The position numbers and the translations under genes were made by a program. The notes below the pieces were generated by a model. It did no database searches. It was not told the origin of the DNA and saw only the letters and a program-made list of their open reading frames with translations. DNA of 64,000 nt from positions 124,001 through 188,000 of the forward strand of contig NZ_CP006704.1 in the NCBI RefSeq assembly GCF_000739375.1, read 5' to 3'. Positions 1-9,722 of the stretch are shown piece after piece (within the stretch, counting starts at the first letter, position 1; the number at the start of each line of letters is the position of its first letter). The stretch comes from Comamonas testosteroni TK102. GTDB taxonomy: Bacteria; Pseudomonadota; Gammaproteobacteria; Burkholderiales; Burkholderiaceae_C.

Positions 1-101
1 TTCTGGCCGTCGGGGTCGGCCTCTTGTATGGTGTCTTTGCGCTGGGCCAGGGGGCTCTGGGAGCCCTGGCCCTGGGCTTGCCGGGCAGGGCTCAGGACTG
101 A
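1..101 (+). CDS. C-terminal end of a probable membrane protein (5' truncated by window edge)
   Basis: An open frame enters from the left edge and stops with TGA at 99-101. It encodes about 32 residues, mostly Leu, Gly, Ala and Val with no charge until the last five residues, as expected for a final transmembrane helix and a short polar tail (ending GRAQD). It converges on the O-antigen-ligase-like gene and overlaps its last codons by about 10 bases. The neighbours suggest a polysaccharide flippase or polymerase, but too little is visible to assign a family. No start or upstream sequence is available. Confidence 0.4.
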   Translation, partial: LAVGVGLLYGVFALGQGALGALALGLPGRAQD

Positions 102-1396
102 GCCGATGCGGGAGCCCGGGCTTCCAGTCTGCAGATACCGCCCCAGAGCACGGCCAGGCTGAAGATGTAGAACATGTTGCCGCTGTTGTGCGCAAAGAAT
201 ACCTGGGTCCAGCCAAAGCCGAAGTAGGCCAGTGGCAGCAGGGTGGCTGCTGCACGCAGAGCCAGCAGCCTGGGGCGATGAGCCGCATCGGCACGTGCCA
301 GACGGCGCGGCGTGGGCCAGAAAATGGCGGCAGGCACGGCATAGAACGCCAGCAGCAGGATCAGACCTGGCAGCCCGCGCTTGACCCACATGTCCAGGAT
401 TTCGTTGTGCGCATGCCCATACTCCATGACCGAGGGATGGGCCAGGCCTTGATCGACCATCTGCTTCTTGGCCGCAGGGTAGCCGGCCAGTCCCCAGCCG
501 CTGAAGGGACGCTGCTCGATCAGATGAATCGCAAGGCGCCATTGCTCCAGGCGCTGGCCGACCGAGGTCACCGCATATTTCTGGGGGTCCTGCAGATACT
601 GTGAGACTTCCCGGGCGGCTTCGGTGCTGCGCTGTTCCAGCTTTTGGTAGGCAGGCACTGCCACGATCAGCCCCAGCATGAGCATTGCTGCCGCAGCCAG
701 GCTGGCCAGACGCTTGTAGCCGTTGAGCCAGGCCATCAGCCAGATGGCCGCGATCAGCAGCGGTATCACGACCCAGGAGCCGCGGGAGTCGGAAAGAAAG
801 GACGCAAAGACACCGCATGCACCCAGCAGGCCCAGGGCAGCGGCGCGGGACTTGCTCCAGCGGCCCAGCACGGCCAGCGACAAGGTGGCAAAACCCAGGT
901 ACATGGCGATGCCGCCATACTGGATGGCGTTGGTAAAGCCGGTTACACGCGGCATCTTGAGCACGCCGGCCTGGTACACGGCAATGGCCAGGGCGCCTGC
1001 GCAGCCCAGAGCCAGGCCCTAGACAATGGCCGGGAGCCGGACACCCGATTTGCTCAGATACCAGAGGCTGAGAGCGGCCAAGGCATATTTCGCGCCGTAG
1101 CCCCAGCCTGCCGCCGAGAACCAGCGATCAAAGGACAGGCTCCAGAGCAGTCCCAGCACCAGCATCAGCCCCACCAGCACCAAGGTTTCACGCCGAGCAA
1201 GGCCTTTGGGGCGAGCAGCGACGGAACCGGCCAGAGCCAGAAGAGCCAGGGCCGTGGATCCGTAGGAATAGCCCGAAGGCACGCAAAGGCTCAGTGCAAA
1301 GAATGCAAAGCAGGCGGCATCCAGGGCATGAGAAAGGGCAGCCGCCCGCTTGCCGGGCTGGCCGGGTTGAGGCGCGACGGATGTAGGCTCATTCAT
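92..1396 (-). pseudogene. O-antigen ligase/polymerase-like membrane protein, interrupted by an in-frame amber stop
   Basis: Read from ATG at 1396, the frame gives 125 residues with several hydrophobic segments, then TAG at 1021-1019. The same frame continues to 92 with about 308 more residues: hydrophobic helices, a large loop with the HAHNEILD motif typical of the Wzy_C/WaaL family (the HxHN histidine region), and more helices. The pieces are exactly in phase (no frameshift), and the bases after TAG encode plausible membrane sequence (GLALGCAGALAIAV). Intact relatives of about 430 residues join O-antigen or another glycan to lipid A core or polymerise it in the inner membrane. One base change (for example from CAG or TGG) explains the lesion. 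A sequencing error or amber suppression cannot be excluded. An upstream TTG at 1435 is a less likely start. Confidence 0.8.
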
Positions 1397-1471
1397 AGTT
1401 GTAATCGGGTTCTTCTGCGAGGCAGCGGGCTTCAACCTACACTGCAGGTCTTGTGTTCGGTGCAGAAGTGT

Positions 1472-2236
1472 ATGTCGTCATTACCCATTGTCTTTATCAA
1501 TTTGTCCAAGGACGCGGAGCGTCGCGAGCGCATGACTGAGCAGTTCGCGCAAATGGGGCTGGCGGCATCGCGCTTGCCTGCCGTGTGGTGGGCGGATCTG
1601 TCGCCGGCCGAGCAAAGACATTACTTCTGTGCCCCTCAAAGCCATGGTCGCTACTTCAAACCCCTGAGCAACGGAGAGAAGGGCTGCTACGCCAGCCATC
1701 TGCGGTCATGGCAGCAGCTATTGGATGGCGATGCGCCTGCCATGGTGGTCTTCGAGGACGATGTGCGGCTTCTGCCGGATTTGCCCCAGGCGCTGGCGGC
1801 GATCGAAGCCCTGCCCGCCGATGGCAGCTGGGACATGATCAAGCTCTATGGGCGCGAGCCGGAAAAGATAGCCAACCAGGGGCCGCTGGTAGAAGGGTCT
1901 TTGCAGCTGATCTCCTATCAGCGGGTGCCTAGCTTTGCCGCTGGTTACGTCATCAGCCGCTCCGGTGCCCGCAAGATGCTGGAGGCGCGTGTTCCCTTCG
2001 ACCGGCCGGTGGATGTGGATATCCGCTTCTGGTTTGAAAACGACCTGCGTGTTTACGGTGTCTATCCCTCGGTCATTGCCCTGGACGACACCAGTGAGGT
2101 CAGCAGCATCTGGGCCCAGCAGGCAGCACCGACGAGCCGCCTGCAGAAAATGCGCAAATTCAAGATGAAGCTGGCATTGAACTGGGGCAATCTCCGGGCC
2201 GCAAAACCTCAGGTCTCGGCGGTGCTCAAGCCTTGA
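1472..2236 (+). CDS. Glycosyltransferase family 25 (LPS biosynthesis)
   Basis: 254-residue cytoplasmic protein. It opens with the family-25 pattern PIVFINLSKDAERRERM and carries the acidic catalytic/metal site FEDDV (Glu95-Asp96-Asp97) after a SNGEKGCYASH segment, where the conserved G-x-GC-x-SH motif of this family lies. FAAGYVISRSGARKML follows, as in LOS/LPS beta-galactosyltransferases. The ATG at 1472 is chosen because conserved sequence begins at residue 4; the frame is open far upstream but that part lies antisense to the O-antigen-ligase-like gene. It is divergent from that gene and converges with the next glycosyltransferase (11-base 3' overlap), so it probably builds the same surface glycan. 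The transferred sugar cannot be read from sequence. Confidence 0.85.
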   Translation: MSSLPIVFINLSKDAERRERMTEQFAQMGLAASRLPAVWWADLSPAEQRHYFCAPQSHGRYFKPLSNGEKGCYASHLRSWQQLLDGDAPAMVVFEDDVRLLPDLPQALAAIEALPADGSWDMIKLYGREPEKIANQGPLVEGSLQLISYQRVPSFAAGYVISRSGARKMLEARVPFDRPVDVDIRFWFENDLRVYGVYPSVIALDDTSEVSSIWAQQAAPTSRLQKMRKFKMKLALNWGNLRAAKPQVSAVLKP

Positions 2237-3311
2237 CCGGCAGCAGTCCTTGATATTGGCCCCACATCTGCTCGCGTCCATAGTGGCTGAGTGCATGAGC
2301 ACGCGCCGCCGAGCCCAGGTGCTGGGCCAGGGCAGGGTCCTGGAGCAGTCTTTGCAGTGCGTCCGCCATGGAGCCGGGGTCTGACTCCTGCACCCGCAGG
2401 CCGTTCACCTCGGGGGTGACGACTTCCCGGGCTCCGATGACGTCGGAGACGACGCAGGCACAGCCTGCAGCCATGCCCTCCACCAGCGCCAGAGGCATGC
2501 CTTCCCAATGTGTCGCCAGAACAAAGATCTGCGTCCTGGACAGTCGCTGGGGCAGGTCCGAGACATTGCCCAGGAAGCGAACCTGCTGCTCAAGTCCGAG
2601 CTCGGCCACCAGCCGCTCGGCTCTGGCCCTGAGCGAACTCTTGCCTGCGCCGGCCAGATAGAGTGTTGGAGTCAGGCCGCGCTGCCTGAGAGCGGCCATG
2701 GCCCTGATCAGCGTGTCGTGATCCTTCTGGCGCGCAAAGCGTGAAGCCATGTAAATCGCCGGCTCGCGCTCCTGCCAGTGCTGGGGCATGGCCTCTTGGG
2801 CAAAGCGCGTCAGATCGATGCCGTTGCAGATGGCAATGCATTTTTCGGCCGGGAAACCCCGCTCGACCAGGCTGGTCCTGACGCCTTCGGAGACGCCGAT
2901 ATGGGCCTGGGTGAACGGCTCCAGCGCCAGGGCCTGGCGCAGACGACGCGGCGTGTAGCGCTCGCGCGAGTTGTGTTCCACATGAAAGATATGCGCCACG
3001 CCTTCGGCCGCGGCCGCGCGACGGCCCCAGATATGGTCGCTGAAACCATGCGCGAACATCGCATCGGGCTTGAACGCGCAAATGATCTTGCGCAGCTCCC
3101 AGACGGTGAGCGCATGCAGCCAGTTGGACACCACGACGACCTGAAGGCCTTGCTGGCGCAGGACCTCGATCTTGCGTTCATCCGTGCTGGGCTTGCGGCG
3201 CAGCACCAGCAGAACCTCATGGCCGGGCGTGCGCAGCGCGGCCAGGCTCAGGTCCACGGCGACCTGGGTGGCGCCGGAGAAGCCTCCGGTAACAAAGTGA
3301 AGAATGCGCAT
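2226..3311 (-). CDS. Glycosyltransferase family 4 (GT-B fold)
   Basis: 361 residues, normal length for a GT-B glycosyltransferase. The N-terminal domain opens MRILHFVTGGFSGATQVA (acceptor-side glycine loop). The C-terminal domain starts near YMASRFARQKDHDTLI and has the nucleotide-sugar signature: GAGKSSLR, VRFLGNVSDLP and the E-x7-E type motif HWEGMPLALVEGMAAG, with Glu near residues 274 and 282. It probably adds a hexose during lipopolysaccharide core or O-chain assembly at the cytoplasmic face of the inner membrane. Start is the ATG at 3311. It lies tail-to-tail with the family-25 enzyme. Donor and acceptor unknown. Confidence 0.85.
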   Translation of the reverse strand: MRILHFVTGGFSGATQVAVDLSLAALRTPGHEVLLVLRRKPSTDERKIEVLRQQGLQVVVVSNWLHALTVWELRKIICAFKPDAMFAHGFSDHIWGRRAAAAEGVAHIFHVEHNSRERYTPRRLRQALALEPFTQAHIGVSEGVRTSLVERGFPAEKCIAICNGIDLTRFAQEAMPQHWQEREPAIYMASRFARQKDHDTLIRAMAALRQRGLTPTLYLAGAGKSSLRARAERLVAELGLEQQVRFLGNVSDLPQRLSRTQIFVLATHWEGMPLALVEGMAAGCACVVSDVIGAREVVTPEVNGLRVQESDPGSMADALQRLLQDPALAQHLGSAARAHALSHYGREQMWGQYQGLLPVKA

Positions 3312-3336
3312 GGCTCGCTATCGTGGCTCGCAAATG

Positions 3337-3374
3337 AAAAAAGCATCTGGTCGTTCGCTGGAGCGACCAGATGC
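3337..3374 (-). terminator. Rho-independent terminator of the zinc-ribbon gene
   Basis: Read on the minus strand, GCATCTGGTCG pairs perfectly with CGACCAGATGC (11 bp) around a 10-base loop and is followed by six T. It begins 17 bases after the stop of the zinc-ribbon gene and separates it from the glycosyltransferase. Confidence 0.85.
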
Positions 3375-3391
3375 CTTGGGGCTCGGGGGAA

Positions 3392-3601
3392 TCAATGCCC
3401 GCCGGCAAACACCTCGCCGGCCTTGAGGCGGTAGGTCGTGCCGCAATAAGGGCACTTGGCGTCGCCGGTCTTGGCCACATCCAGGTAGACCTTGGGGTGG
3501 CTGTTCCACAGCTTCATATCGGCCTTGGGGCTGGGGCAGAACACGCCTCCCTGGGCATTCAGGTCTTTGGCGGCCAGTTCGACGACGGCGTTCGTGGTCA
3601 T
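3392..3601 (-). CDS. Small CHCC zinc-finger protein (NDUFS6-like zinc ribbon)
   Basis: 69 residues from ATG at 3601. It shows a Cys22-x12-His35-x14-Cys50-x2-Cys53 arrangement (FCPSP, NSHP, KCPYCG), the CHCC zinc site of the NDUFS6/zf-CHCC family. In mitochondria the relative is an accessory subunit of respiratory complex I; bacterial stand-alone copies are usually annotated only as zinc-finger domain proteins. It lies just upstream of ilvE's 3' end but is separated from it by a repeat element, so it is probably its own transcript with the terminator at 3337. An upstream TTG/ATG-rich extension (9 residues) is possible but has no better ribosome site. Confidence 0.85.
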   Translation of the reverse strand: MTTNAVVELAAKDLNAQGGVFCPSPKADMKLWNSHPKVYLDVAKTGDAKCPYCGTTYRLKAGEVFAGGH

Positions 3602-3679
3602 TTCTCGTGTCTTTCGTGTTTTCAACAATGAAGCATGGCCGGCAATGCGGGCGCAACTGAGGTCAGAAGCACCGAGCAG

Positions 3680-3740
3680 GGGCCATCCCTGAGCGACGAT
3701 GCGCCTCCCAAGGGGGAAGCGGAAAGCCGCTCAGGGGAAT
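3680..3740 (-). repeat. 3'-end repeat family 1, copy A (after ilvE)
   Basis: On the plus strand the core reads AGCGG-AAAG-CCGCT followed by CAGGGG (3718-3737), three bases from the ilvE stop at 3743-3741. Upstream lies CCTCCCAAGGGGG. Related copies lie after gdhA, the class III aminotransferase, hutC and hutU, always with the CAGGGG end next to the stop codon. Confidence 0.75.
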
Positions 3741-4679
3741 TCACACTCTGGTGAGCCAGTGTGCGTATTTGGGGTTGCGGCCGTTGACGATGTCGAAATA
3801 GGCCGTCTGGATTTTCTCGGTAATCGGGCCGCGGCGGCCTTCGCCGATCTGTATGCGGTCCACTTCGCGGATGGGCGTGACTTCCGCGGCGGTGCCGGTG
3901 AAGAACAGCTCGTCCGAGATGTACAACTCGTCACGGGTGATGCGCTTTTGCACCACTTCCAGGCCGAGGTCCTTGCAGATGTGCAGCACGGTGTTGCGGG
4001 TGATGCCGTTGAGTGCGCCGGCGGACAGGTCGGGGGTGTAGATCACGCCATCCTTGATCACAAAGATGTTTTCGCCCGATCCTTCGGAGACAAAGCCCGA
4101 TGCGTCCAGCAGGATGGCCTCGTCGTAGCCGTCGTCCAGAGCCTCGGTATTGGCCAGGATGGAGTTGGTGTAGTTGCTCACCGCCTTGGCCTGGCTCATG
4201 GTGATGTTCACATGGTGGCGGGTGAAGCTGGAAATCTTGGTGCGGATGCCGCGCTGCATGCCTTCCTCGCCCAGATAGGCGCCCCAGGCCCAGGCCGCCA
4301 CCATCAGATGGATGGTATTGCCCTTGGGCGAGACACCCAGCTTGCGGTCGCCAATCCAGGTCAGCGGGCGCAGATAGCAGGATTTGAGGCCGTTGGCCCT
4401 GACCACCTCGACCTGGGCCTGATTGACCTGCTCCTGGCTGAACGGGATCTGCATGCGCAGGATCTTGGCACTGTTGAACAGGCGCTTGGTGTGCTCTTCA
4501 AGGCGGAAGATGGCCGTGCCTTGCTCGGTTTCGTAGGCGCGCACGCCTTCAAAGGCGCCGCAGCCATAGTGCAGCGTGTGGGTCAGCACATGGATCTTGG
4601 CATCGCGCCACTCCACCAGCTGGCCATCCATCCAGATCTTTCCGTCGCGGTCGGACATCGAGGGAACAACAGGGCTCAT
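3741..4679 (-). CDS. ilvE: Branched-chain amino-acid aminotransferase
   Basis: 312-residue fold-type IV PLP enzyme that interconverts Leu/Ile/Val and their 2-oxo acids with 2-oxoglutarate/glutamate, the last step of branched-chain synthesis. Seen: HTLHYGCGAFEGVRAY at 35-50, the putative PLP lysine Lys165 in MSQAKAVSNY, and the cofactor-binding SEGSGENIFV segment followed by GALNGITR and FFTGTAAEVTPI. Length and motifs match the family-I bacterial enzyme. Start is ATG 4679. It follows the small membrane-protein gene by 81 bases in the same direction, so the two may share a transcript. A 3' repeat element abuts its stop codon. Confidence 0.97.
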   Translation of the reverse strand: MSPVVPSMSDRDGKIWMDGQLVEWRDAKIHVLTHTLHYGCGAFEGVRAYETEQGTAIFRLEEHTKRLFNSAKILRMQIPFSQEQVNQAQVEVVRANGLKSCYLRPLTWIGDRKLGVSPKGNTIHLMVAAWAWGAYLGEEGMQRGIRTKISSFTRHHVNITMSQAKAVSNYTNSILANTEALDDGYDEAILLDASGFVSEGSGENIFVIKDGVIYTPDLSAGALNGITRNTVLHICKDLGLEVVQKRITRDELYISDELFFTGTAAEVTPIREVDRIQIGEGRRGPITEKIQTAYFDIVNGRNPKYAHWLTRV

Positions 4680-4760
4680 AAAACCATCCTCTATGGGTTG
4701 TGTGTTCGGCGGGCGCTGCTGCCGGATAGGCGGCAGCGCTTGTCTCCTGAAGCTGCCATT

Positions 4761-5216
4761 TTAGGGGGAGGTCGACTCCGATGTCCGGGCTGTTGCTTGC
4801 GCAGCAGTCGGGTTCAGTTCTTCCTTGGGCTCGGGACGCTGCAGCTCCCATTTCATGAGACGGCCGGCGACGAACTCGCAGGTCACATGGGACTGCGAGC
4901 CATCGGTCCAGCGGTAGATCTCGGGGCTCTGGCCTTCTTCGGACAGGCGCTGGCCCAGGGAGCGGGTCATGGCCACCACATGGACCAGCGGGACCTTGGG
5001 CTTGAGCTTGGCATTGAGCATCACGGCGCTGCCCACATAGCCGATAGGCCGGTCCGACGCCTTCTTCATGATGGTCATCAGGCGCGTGAAGTGCAGCAGC
5101 CCCCACATGAGGATGCCGCCTGCCACGGCCGCCACGCCAGGCCAGCCCGCAGAGTTGTAGGCCGCGATCATCAGCACGATCAAGCCCAGGGGAACCAAAA
5201 TATTGCGCAAATTCAT
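4761..5216 (-). CDS. Small inner-membrane protein of unknown function
   Basis: 151 residues. Two closely spaced hydrophobic helices lie at about 5-20 and 26-44 (ILVPLGLIVLMIAAY; VAAVAGGILMWGLLHF), then a basic stretch (MTIMKKASDRP) and a soluble cytoplasmic-looking domain to the end. I recognise no catalytic motif and do not assign a function. ATG 5216 is the only start that keeps the first helix. It precedes ilvE in the same direction. Upstream lies a palindromic repeat that belongs to the 3' end of radA. Confidence 0.7.
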   Translation of the reverse strand: MNLRNILVPLGLIVLMIAAYNSAGWPGVAAVAGGILMWGLLHFTRLMTIMKKASDRPIGYVGSAVMLNAKLKPKVPLVHVVAMTRSLGQRLSEEGQSPEIYRWTDGSQSHVTCEFVAGRLMKWELQRPEPKEELNPTAAQATARTSESTSP

Positions 5217-5303
5217 GGGCTTATTGTCTTACGAGGGTATGGGTTTGAGGTTGCGGACAGTGCGTATGCCCGCACAGGCCGCTGTGACCAAGGGGTTTTC
5301 AAA

Positions 5304-5394
5304 AACAGTAGCTGCATGCGTATTTCAATCAACGATTTCAGATCATTTATTAGCTGATATCGATGACTGAAAGGCGCAAGCAGCTATCAAAATA
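5304..5394. repeat. Palindromic repeat family 2, copy 1 (3' of radA)
   Basis: The left arm contains TAGCTGCATGCG and GATTTCAG; the right arm contains CTGAAA and CGCAAGCAGCTA. The reverse complement of the right arm begins TAGCTGCTTGCG, so the outer arms pair with one mismatch and the inner TTTCAG/CTGAAA pairs perfectly. It starts two bases beyond the radA stop and probably forms its transcript end. Copies 2 and 3 are at 9723 and 42737. Confidence 0.75.
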
Positions 5395-5396
5395 CA

Positions 5397-6782
5397 TCAG
5401 CCAATGCCGCGCACGATGTTGATGGCCTCATCCACGCGCTCCACGGCATGAATGGTCAGGCCGGCGATGGGCTTCTTGGGAGCATTGGCCTTGGGAACCA
5501 CGGCGATAGTGAATCCCAACTTTGCCGCCTCCTTGAGTCGCTCCTGACCGCGCGGTGCGGGGCGCACCTCGCCGGCCAGACCGACCTCGCCAAACGCGAT
5601 AAAGCCCTTGGGCAGCGACTTGCCGCGCAGGCTGGAAGTGATTGCCAACATCACCGCCAGGTCGGCTGCCGGCTCGTTGATGCGCACGCCGCCCACGGCG
5701 TTGACGAAGACATCCTGGTCGGCGCAGGCCACGCCCGCATGGCGGTTGAGCACGGCCAGCAGCATGGCCAGCCGGTCGCGGTCCAGGCCGACCGAGAGGC
5801 GACGCGCAGCCGGACCGCCCTGGTCCACCAGGGCCTGGATCTCCACCAGCATGGGGCGCGTGCCCTCCAGCGTCACCAGCACGCAGCTGCCGGGCACGGG
5901 CTCGCTGTGCTGGCTCAGAAAGATGGCGCTGGGGTTGGTCACGCCCTTGAGGCCTTTTTCCGTCATCGCGAAGACACCGATCTCGTTGACGGCACCGAAG
6001 CGGTTCTTGATGGCGCGCACCAGGCGGAAGTTGCTGTGCGTGTCGCCTTCGAAATAGAGCACCGTGTCCACCATGTGCTCGAGCACGCGCGGGCCTGCCA
6101 GCGCGCCGTCCTTGGTCACATGGCCTACCAGAATGATGGTGATGCCCGTGGTCTTGGCCGCACGCGTGAGATGGGCCGCGCATTCGCGCACCTGGGCCAC
6201 GGAGCCTGGAGCCGAGGAGAGCTGATCCGAATATACGGTCTGGATCGAGTCGATGACCACCACGGCGGGCTGGGTGGCCTCCACGGTGGCCAGGATTTTC
6301 TCGAGCTGGATCTCGGCCAGCACATTGACCTGGCTGTTGTCCAGCCCGAGCCGGCGCGAGCGCAGCGCCACCTGGGCACCGCTTTCCTCGCCCGTCACAT
6401 AGAGCGTGGGCAGGCCGATACGGTGCAATGCATCCATGGCCTGCAAAAGAAGTGTGGACTTACCTATACCAGGGTCGCCGCCGATCAGCACCACGCCGCC
6501 TTCGACCACGCCGCCGCCAAGTACCCGGTCCAGCTCCTCGATGCCGCTGGGCGTGCGTGCCACATCCTGGGCCTCGATGGCCGACAGCGGGGTGACGGGC
6601 TGGGCATTGGCCAGACCTGCATAGCCCTGGGGCTGGCTCAGGCGGTTCTTGCCGCCCGAGGCGGAGTCGGCCACGGTCTCGACCAGGCTGTTCCAGGCGC
6701 CGCAGCCCGGGCATTTGCCCAGCCAGCGCGGGCTGGTGCCGCCACAGGCGTTGCAGGTGAAAGTGGTTTTCTCTTTGGCCAT
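5397..6782 (-). CDS. radA: DNA repair protein RadA (branch-migration ATPase)
   Basis: 461 residues, the usual size. Order of domains seen: N-terminal four-cysteine zinc finger (FTCNACGG then GKCPGCGAWN), RecA-like ATPase with Walker A GGDPGIGKST near residue 98, the RadA-specific KNRFG motif (IKNRFGAVNEIG) near 255, and a C-terminal Lon-protease-like domain (GGVRINEPAADLA; GEVGLAGEVRP). RadA speeds branch migration of recombination intermediates together with RecA. ATG 6782 is chosen; three codons upstream there is only a TTG. It is divergent from the initiator tRNA gene. A palindromic repeat follows its stop. Confidence 0.97.
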   Translation of the reverse strand: MAKEKTTFTCNACGGTSPRWLGKCPGCGAWNSLVETVADSASGGKNRLSQPQGYAGLANAQPVTPLSAIEAQDVARTPSGIEELDRVLGGGVVEGGVVLIGGDPGIGKSTLLLQAMDALHRIGLPTLYVTGEESGAQVALRSRRLGLDNSQVNVLAEIQLEKILATVEATQPAVVVIDSIQTVYSDQLSSAPGSVAQVRECAAHLTRAAKTTGITIILVGHVTKDGALAGPRVLEHMVDTVLYFEGDTHSNFRLVRAIKNRFGAVNEIGVFAMTEKGLKGVTNPSAIFLSQHSEPVPGSCVLVTLEGTRPMLVEIQALVDQGGPAARRLSVGLDRDRLAMLLAVLNRHAGVACADQDVFVNAVGGVRINEPAADLAVMLAITSSLRGKSLPKGFIAFGEVGLAGEVRPAPRGQERLKEAAKLGFTIAVVPKANAPKKPIAGLTIHAVERVDEAINIVRGIG

Positions 6783-6962
6783 GGGCGGCAACTATACCGA
6801 CTGGCCCGGGCCGCAAATGCTGCCGCCCATGCGGAGCGGGCGACAAATTTCAGAGCCAGTAACCATGAAAAGCGCGCGTTTATATAACTGCTCCGCATGA
6901 CAGGCCGATTTAGGCTACAATTGCGCCATCGACACAGCAGCTGCTGTTGAGAAACAAATTAC

Positions 6963-7039
<77 letters not shown>

Positions 7040-7041
7040 AC

Positions 7042-7073
7042 AAAAAAGCCTTCTGGAAACAGAAGGCTTTTTT
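7042..7073 (+). terminator. Rho-independent terminator of the tRNA gene
   Basis: AAAAAAGCCTTCTG pairs perfectly with CAGAAGGCTTTTTT around GAAA (14 bp stem). The A-run before and T-run after make it potentially bidirectional. It begins two bases after the encoded CCA. Confidence 0.92.
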
Positions 7074-7194
7074 CGTGGTGCTCGCACTCAAACAGGCACA
7101 TCCCACAAAGAGATGCCGAGCAGGTGCCGCCTCGCGGCCCCGCCGCCCCGGCGAAGGCATCGCCCCCTCCGTTGGCGCGAAGCGTGTGGAGAGA

Positions 7195-7236
7195 GGGGCG
7201 CCCGGCGAGGGGCGCCCGGCCAGGGGCGCCCGGCCA
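7195..7236. repeat. 14-bp tandem repeat, three copies
   Basis: GGGGCGCCCGGCGA, GGGGCGCCCGGCCA and GGGGCGCCCGGCCA stand head to tail, followed by a partial GGGG. The unit contains the palindrome GGGCGCCC. It lies between the tRNA terminator and the repeat element at the gdhA 3' end and looks like slippage expansion inside that element. Confidence 0.8.
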
Positions 7237-7262
7237 GGGGAGGCGCAAAGCGCCTCAGGGGC
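7237..7262 (-). repeat. 3'-end repeat family 1, copy B (after gdhA)
   Basis: On the plus strand AGGCGC-AAA-GCGCCT (7241-7255) is followed by CAGGGG (7256-7261), five bases from the gdhA stop. The stem sequence differs from copy A (AGGCG versus AGCGG) but both arms change together, so pairing is kept. GC-rich sequence upstream to about 7140 may be part of the same element. Confidence 0.75.
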
Positions 7263-7265
7263 TGC

Positions 7266-8573
<1,308 letters not shown>

Positions 8574-8782
8574 GATGAAGGCCTAGTTGACTGAGTGGAG
8601 CAAGGTCGTTGTAAGCCCTTGCTGTCCGGGATTCACAGTGTGCGCGCGCCGAATTTTCCTGTCCAAGGCTTCTTGTTTGAGATGCTATGCGTTTTGTGCA
8701 TAACCATCGGAAAGCCGCTCTGGATGAGCGCCAGGTGCCCGATGAGTGGCGTGGGGACAGGAAATTTGCCATCATTGCCGCC

Positions 8783-9706
8783 ATGTCTGAAAACCAAGAT
8801 TGCCAAAGCGGCTGGTGCGGCCCTGCACCGTTTGCGAATACCCCGCCCATAGGCCTGGCGCCCGAGCTGCAGACGCAGGACGAGGTGCTGCCCGACTGGA
8901 AGACGCTGTGGCCCGGATTGCCCGAAGACAGCTATGCCACGGCCGATGCGCTGTGGTGGTCGCGCAAGCTGGGCGCGGCCCAGGCCCGGGGCGCCGACGT
9001 GGCAGCGCTGATGGGCGAGGCCGCCGATGCCCGTGCCGTGCAGAGCGCGCTGGCGCGCAGCTGGAACTGGTGGCCCGCCGATCGCGCGCCGCGCTACTGG
9101 AAGTCCGGTGGGCCGGGGCGCAATGCCGCGCTGCTGCATGTGCCGCTGCCCGAGGACGGCATTCGCCAGGGCTTGAATCCGGTGCCTGCACCCGCCACCG
9201 TCTTCAATCTGCGCAATGCCGAGGCCGAGATCGCCTTGCGCATAGGCCGGGAGGTCAGCGCAGAGCAGGCCGCAGCCCTCGATTACGACAGCGCGCTGGC
9301 GCTGGTGGACGCCGTGTGCGTGGCCGTGGAATGGGTGGATGTGCGCTGGCGCGACGGCACCAAGGCCCCGGCCCTGGCCCTGCTGGCCGACGGCCAGTGC
9401 CATGGCGGACTGGCGCTGGGCGAGTGGCAGAGCGCTTCCATCATCGCCGGCCGCGACTGGGCGCGGCAGCTGTGCACGGTGACCGTGAATGGCGGCTCGC
9501 CGCAGCGCTTTACCGGAACGCACAGCCTGGGCGATCCGGCCTGGCTGCTGGTGGACTGGCTGCAGCATGTGGTGCGCGAATACGGCAGCGTGCCTGCCGG
9601 CACCGTGGTGACGACGGGAACCTGGTGCGGCTGCATGCCGCTACAGGCTGGCGATCGCTTCGAGATGGAGTTCGAAGGCCTGGGCGGACTGGGCTGGCAG
9701 TTCTGA
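8783..9706 (+). CDS. Fumarylacetoacetase-fold hydratase (2-keto-4-pentenoate hydratase-like)
   Basis: 307 residues from ATG 8783; the frame is open 96 bases upstream, but that part lies in the promoter region and is not conserved-looking. The C-terminal half shows the FAH-superfamily pattern: EAEIALRIGREV (acidic metal ligands), AVEWVDVRW, GGLALG, and VVTTGTWCGCMPLQAGD where family members have TGT-x(3-4)-P-x-x-GD. The N-terminal 80 residues are rich in Trp/Asp (SWNWWPADRAP) and match no domain I know. It probably hydrates or hydrolyses a 2-oxo acid in aromatic or heterocyclic catabolism, but it stands alone, so the substrate is open. It ends just before a palindromic terminator-like repeat. 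Confidence 0.75.
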   Translation: MSENQDCQSGWCGPAPFANTPPIGLAPELQTQDEVLPDWKTLWPGLPEDSYATADALWWSRKLGAAQARGADVAALMGEAADARAVQSALARSWNWWPADRAPRYWKSGGPGRNAALLHVPLPEDGIRQGLNPVPAPATVFNLRNAEAEIALRIGREVSAEQAAALDYDSALALVDAVCVAVEWVDVRWRDGTKAPALALLADGQCHGGLALGEWQSASIIAGRDWARQLCTVTVNGGSPQRFTGTHSLGDPAWLLVDWLQHVVREYGSVPAGTVVTTGTWCGCMPLQAGDRFEMEFEGLGGLGWQF

Positions 9707-9722
9707 TCTATTCAGGTGGAAT

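Noticed and set aside
92..1396. Two separate membrane-protein genes instead of one broken gene
   Set aside because: Both pieces are in the same frame with only one stop between them, and the second piece lacks its own ribosome site and continues the family's helices.
3699..5357. Long open frame antisense to ilvE and the small membrane-protein gene
   Set aside because: It exists only because high GC removes stop codons. Its translation has no family features, whereas the other strand encodes ilvE.
6897..6921. Sigma-70 promoter for the initiator tRNA (TACAAT at 6916)
   Set aside because: TACAAT is a plausible -10 box, but no -35 box lies at a 16-18 base spacing; TGACA at 6898 is only 13 bases away.
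7140..7262. CRISPR array
   Set aside because: The repeat unit is only 14 bases without spacers and has no cas genes nearby; it is a tandem slippage repeat.
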